NCBI GenBank assembly: GCA_903866285.1
Contig: CAIPMZ010000119.1
Coordinates: 1-11,243, forward strand
Direction of reading: 5' to 3'
DNA length: 11,243 nucleotides
From: an uncultured bacterium
GTDB taxonomy: Bacteria > Patescibacteriota > Minisyncoccia > Moranbacterales > GWC2-37-73
In this document: piece after piece, positions 9,115-11,243 of the stretch
Layout of the letters: the number at the start of each line of letters is the position of its first letter
Position numbering within the stretch: the first letter of the stretch is position 1
Translations under genes and position numbers: made by a program
The notes under the pieces: model-generated
Seen by the model: the letters and a program-made list of their open reading frames with translations, nothing else
Told to the model about the DNA's origin: nothing
Database searches by the model: none

Positions 9115-11243
9115 ATGGCAAAAGACAAAGTGGCAAAATCAGATTATGGTGCAAAATCAATTCAAGTCTTGGAGGGGCTAGATCCAGTTCGGAAGCGTCC
9201 TGGGATGTATATCGGCGGAACTTCGACGGAAGGCTTGCATCATTTAATTTGGGAAGTTATTAATAATTCGATCGATGAAGCGATGGCTGGGTATGGGGAC
9301 GATATTTTAGTTCAACTCCTACCAAATAATATTATTTCCGTACGCGACTATGGGCGCGGAATTCCGGTAGAAATTCATCCGCAAACCAAGAAATCAACTT
9401 TGGAAACTGTGCTAACTGTTCTGCATGCGGGCGGAAAATTCGGAGGTGATGGTTATAAAATTTCGGGCGGACTCCATGGAGTCGGCGTTTCCGTCGTCAA
9501 CGCCCTTTCAGCTTGGACGAAAGTAGAAGTTTGTCGCGAAGGAAAACTTTGGGTTCAAGAATTTAAAAAAGGAATTTCGCAAGGCAATGTTAAAGCGGTT
9601 GGGAAATCTGATCGCACGGGCACGACAATTACTTTTCAGGCTGATAGCGAAATTTTTCCAGAAATTAAATATAGTTGGACGAAAGTTTTAGATTATGTTC
9701 GTCAGCAAGCTTATTTAACTAAAGGCGTAAAAATCGTCGTGGAAGACCGACGCGACGCGCTAACGATTGAGGAGGAGTATAAAGTTCGCAAGCACGGCTT
9801 TTTCTTTGATGGCGGAATTGTGTCTTTTGTAAAATTTTTAAATCGCGGAAAGGCCGTTAAAAACGATATTCCCGTGTATGTCGAAAAAACGGTCGAGGAT
9901 GTGGCCGTCGAAATTTCGCTGCAATATACAGACGGCTATAAAGAACATTTGTATTCTTTTGCTAATAATATTTTTACCCCAGAGGGCGGAATGCATGTCA
10001 CGGGTTTTAAAATGGCCCTGACGAGAGTGCTGAATGATTACGCCAAGAAAAATAATTTAATTAAGGAAAAAGATGGGGGGATGACGAGCGAGGATTTAAA
10101 AGAAGGTTTGACGGCGGTCGTGAGTGTTAAATTGCGTAATCCGCAGTTTGAAGGTCAAACGAAATCAAAGTTAGGTAACGCTGAAGTGCGCGGGATTGTT
10201 TCGAGTGTAACTTCCGAGGGGTTAGTAGAATTTTTAGAAAAAAATCCAAGTAATGCGCGCTTGATGATCGATAAATGCTTGCTAACTGTGCGAGCTAGAA
10301 TTGCGGCGCGGGCCGCTAAGGATGCGGTTTTGCGTAAAGGGGCCCTAGAAGGAATGACCCTACCAGGGAAGCTTGCAGACTGCTCTACAAAGGACGTAAC
10401 CATTTCGGAACTATATATTGTGGAGGGAGACTCTGCTGGTGGATGCTGGGAGGGAAATACAAAAGTAGCGTTAGCCGACGGAAGGAATATTTCTTTTATT
10501 AAACTTGTTGCGGAGGATAAACAAGGCAAGAAAAATTTTTGTTATACCATGAAAGACAATGGGCATATTGGGATTGCTCCAATACTAAATCCAAGAAGGA
10601 CCAAAAAAAATGCTACAGTCATAAAAGTTATTTTGGATAATGAGGAAGAGCTGATTTGTACTCCAGATCATTTGTTTCGCTTAGTTGACGGAACATATAT
10701 CCAGGCTCGTGAGCTTACTGTCAAGCATAGTATCTCGCCTCTTTATAAACAATTGTCAAAAAAAGAAGGATTGCGAACCTTGGATGGATATGAATTAGTT
10801 TTTGATCCAAAAAGTAAAAAATGGATATATACACATGTGTTGTCAGATATCTTTAATCTTGAAAACAATGTCTACGCAGCGTCAAATGGGAAGCATCGCC
10901 ATCACATAGATTTCAATAAATTAAATAATAATCCAACAAATATTCAAAGAGTCTCTCATGATAAACACATGGGAATCCATCACTCTCACCTGGAGCATAC
11001 CTTGCATCGTCCGGATGTAAAAATAAAATCTACCGAGGCGAAAAGAACTGATGAATTCAGGGCCAAAGCACGTAATAAATCTCTTGAGAAAAAAGAATTG
11101 TTCAGTGCGAATGCTAAAAAACAATGGGAAAATGCGGAATATAAAAAATTCATGGGTGAGAAGTTTTTAGAATTTTACAAAGCCAATTTGCAGTATCAAG
11201 AAAAAAATAATCAATTACTGAATGAAAATCAAAAGAGTTATTG
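9115..11243 (+). CDS. gyrB: DNA gyrase subunit B, interrupted by an intein, cut by window end
   Basis: ATPase subunit of DNA gyrase, which supercoils DNA with GyrA. The frame is open from ATG 9115 to the last base (709 codons, no stop). The N-terminal GHKL ATPase has IQVLEGLDPVRKRPGMYIG, the N box WEVINNSIDEA (residues 46-56), RDYGRGIPV, and GGLHGVGVSVVNALS. The transducer region contains QTKSKLGNAEVRGIVSS. The TOPRIM domain starts with ELYIVEGDSAGG (432-443), where Glu437 is the catalytic metal ligand. In an ordinary GyrB a Ser follows (EGDSAGGSAKQGRDR); here residue 444 is Cys and the intein begins. GyrB rather than ParE is favoured because the intein closely resembles a known GyrB intein at this site. 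The C-terminal host half lies outside the window. Confidence 0.96.
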   Translation, partial: MAKDKVAKSDYGAKSIQVLEGLDPVRKRPGMYIGGTSTEGLHHLIWEVINNSIDEAMAGYGDDILVQLLPNNIISVRDYGRGIPVEIHPQTKKSTLETVLTVLHAGGKFGGDGYKISGGLHGVGVSVVNALSAWTKVEVCREGKLWVQEFKKGISQGNVKAVGKSDRTGTTITFQADSEIFPEIKYSWTKVLDYVRQQAYLTKGVKIVVEDRRDALTIEEEYKVRKHGFFFDGGIVSFVKFLNRGKAVKNDIPVYVEKTVEDVAVEISLQYTDGYKEHLYSFANNIFTPEGGMHVTGFKMALTRVLNDYAKKNNLIKEKDGGMTSEDLKEGLTAVVSVKLRNPQFEGQTKSKLGNAEVRGIVSSVTSEGLVEFLEKNPSNARLMIDKCLLTVRARIAARAAKDAVLRKGALEGMTLPGKLADCSTKDVTISELYIVEGDSAGGCWEGNTKVALADGRNISFIKLVAEDKQGKKNFCYTMKDNGHIGIAPILNPRRTKKNATVIKVILDNEEELICTPDHLFRLVDGTYIQARELTVKHSISPLYKQLSKKEGLRTLDGYELVFDPKSKKWIYTHVLSDIFNLENNVYAASNGKHRHHIDFNKLNNNPTNIQRVSHDKHMGIHHSHLEHTLHRPDVKIKSTEAKRTDEFRAKARNKSLEKKELFSANAKKQWENAEYKKFMGEKFLEFYKANLQYQEKNNQLLNENQKSY
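10444..11243 (+). mobile_element. GyrB intein with HNH homing endonuclease (partial)
   Basis: A protein intron that splices itself out of GyrB. It starts at Cys444, the splicing nucleophile, with CWEGNTKVALADGRNISF (block A). The following stretch, KQGKKNFCYTMKDNGHIGI...RRTKKNATVIKVILDN, closely resembles the Synechocystis GyrB intein as I remember it. Block B is CTPDH (Thr516, His519). From about residue 570 a homing endonuclease domain follows, with HHIDFNKLNNNPTNIQ (596-611) and H618/H622, an HNH-type pattern, not LAGLIDADG. A lysine-rich helical region (about 635-709) follows, possibly DNA-binding. The terminal His-Asn and the +1 Ser of the host lie beyond the window, so splicing ability cannot be judged fully. 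Confidence 0.93.

Noticed and set aside
10444..10446. Frameshift or assembly break in gyrB after EGDSAGG
   Set aside because: The frame continues without stops into clear intein blocks that start with Cys at the known GyrB insertion site.
10155..11124. Minus-strand open frames inside gyrB
   Set aside because: The + strand frame has continuous GyrB and intein motifs; the opposite frames have no family features.

Overview
The window looks like a bacterial chromosome segment from the candidate phyla radiation (Patescibacteria, perhaps a Parcubacteria-like lineage). This is inference. It rests on AT-rich DNA, no good Shine-Dalgarno sequence before any gene, a run of small type IV pilin-like genes, tRNA genes without an encoded CCA end, an intein in gyrB, and intergenic spacers filled with short-period repeats. 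No 16S rRNA gene or full marker set is present to settle the lineage.

Layout. Positions 79-2127 hold three prepilin genes on the + strand (GspH/FimT-like, PilV-like and PilW/GspJ-like), probably minor pilins of a type IV pilus or competence pseudopilus. The third is bracketed by two diverged copies of a structured repeat in opposite orientation. Positions 2397-4910 hold ligA (NAD-dependent DNA ligase), about 165 residues longer than usual because repeat DNA sits in frame at several points. gatC (5031-5318) and gatA (5443-6900) encode two of the three subunits of Asp/Glu-tRNA amidotransferase; gatB is not here. Next comes a membrane-anchored protein with a HEPN-like RNxxxH motif (7063-7593). 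Three tRNA genes on the - strand (fMet, Met, Asp; 8122 down to 7725) appear to be read from one consensus promoter at 8282-8309 and to end at a strong terminator at 7685-7717. A small four-helix membrane protein follows (8484-8864). The + strand then enters gyrB at 9115, which stays open to the window edge. It is interrupted directly after EGDSAGG by an intein that carries an HNH endonuclease.

The most unusual feature runs through the whole window. Almost every spacer, including both spacers inside the tRNA operon, is built from degenerate 7-base units. In most spacers the left half is mirrored as the reverse complement in the right half, with an ATTGGAA-like word near the middle in most. The same units occur inside the ligA reading frame, including between the second and third zinc-finger cysteines. 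A separate 52-base perfect palindrome also lies in frame in ligA. A 33-base tandem hairpin repeat fills the leader of the tRNA operon and overlaps the first bases of initiator tRNA.

The genes do not form one pathway. They are housekeeping (ligA, gat, tRNAs, gyrB) and surface-fibre genes laid side by side. All family assignments come from reading motifs by eye; no database search was possible.
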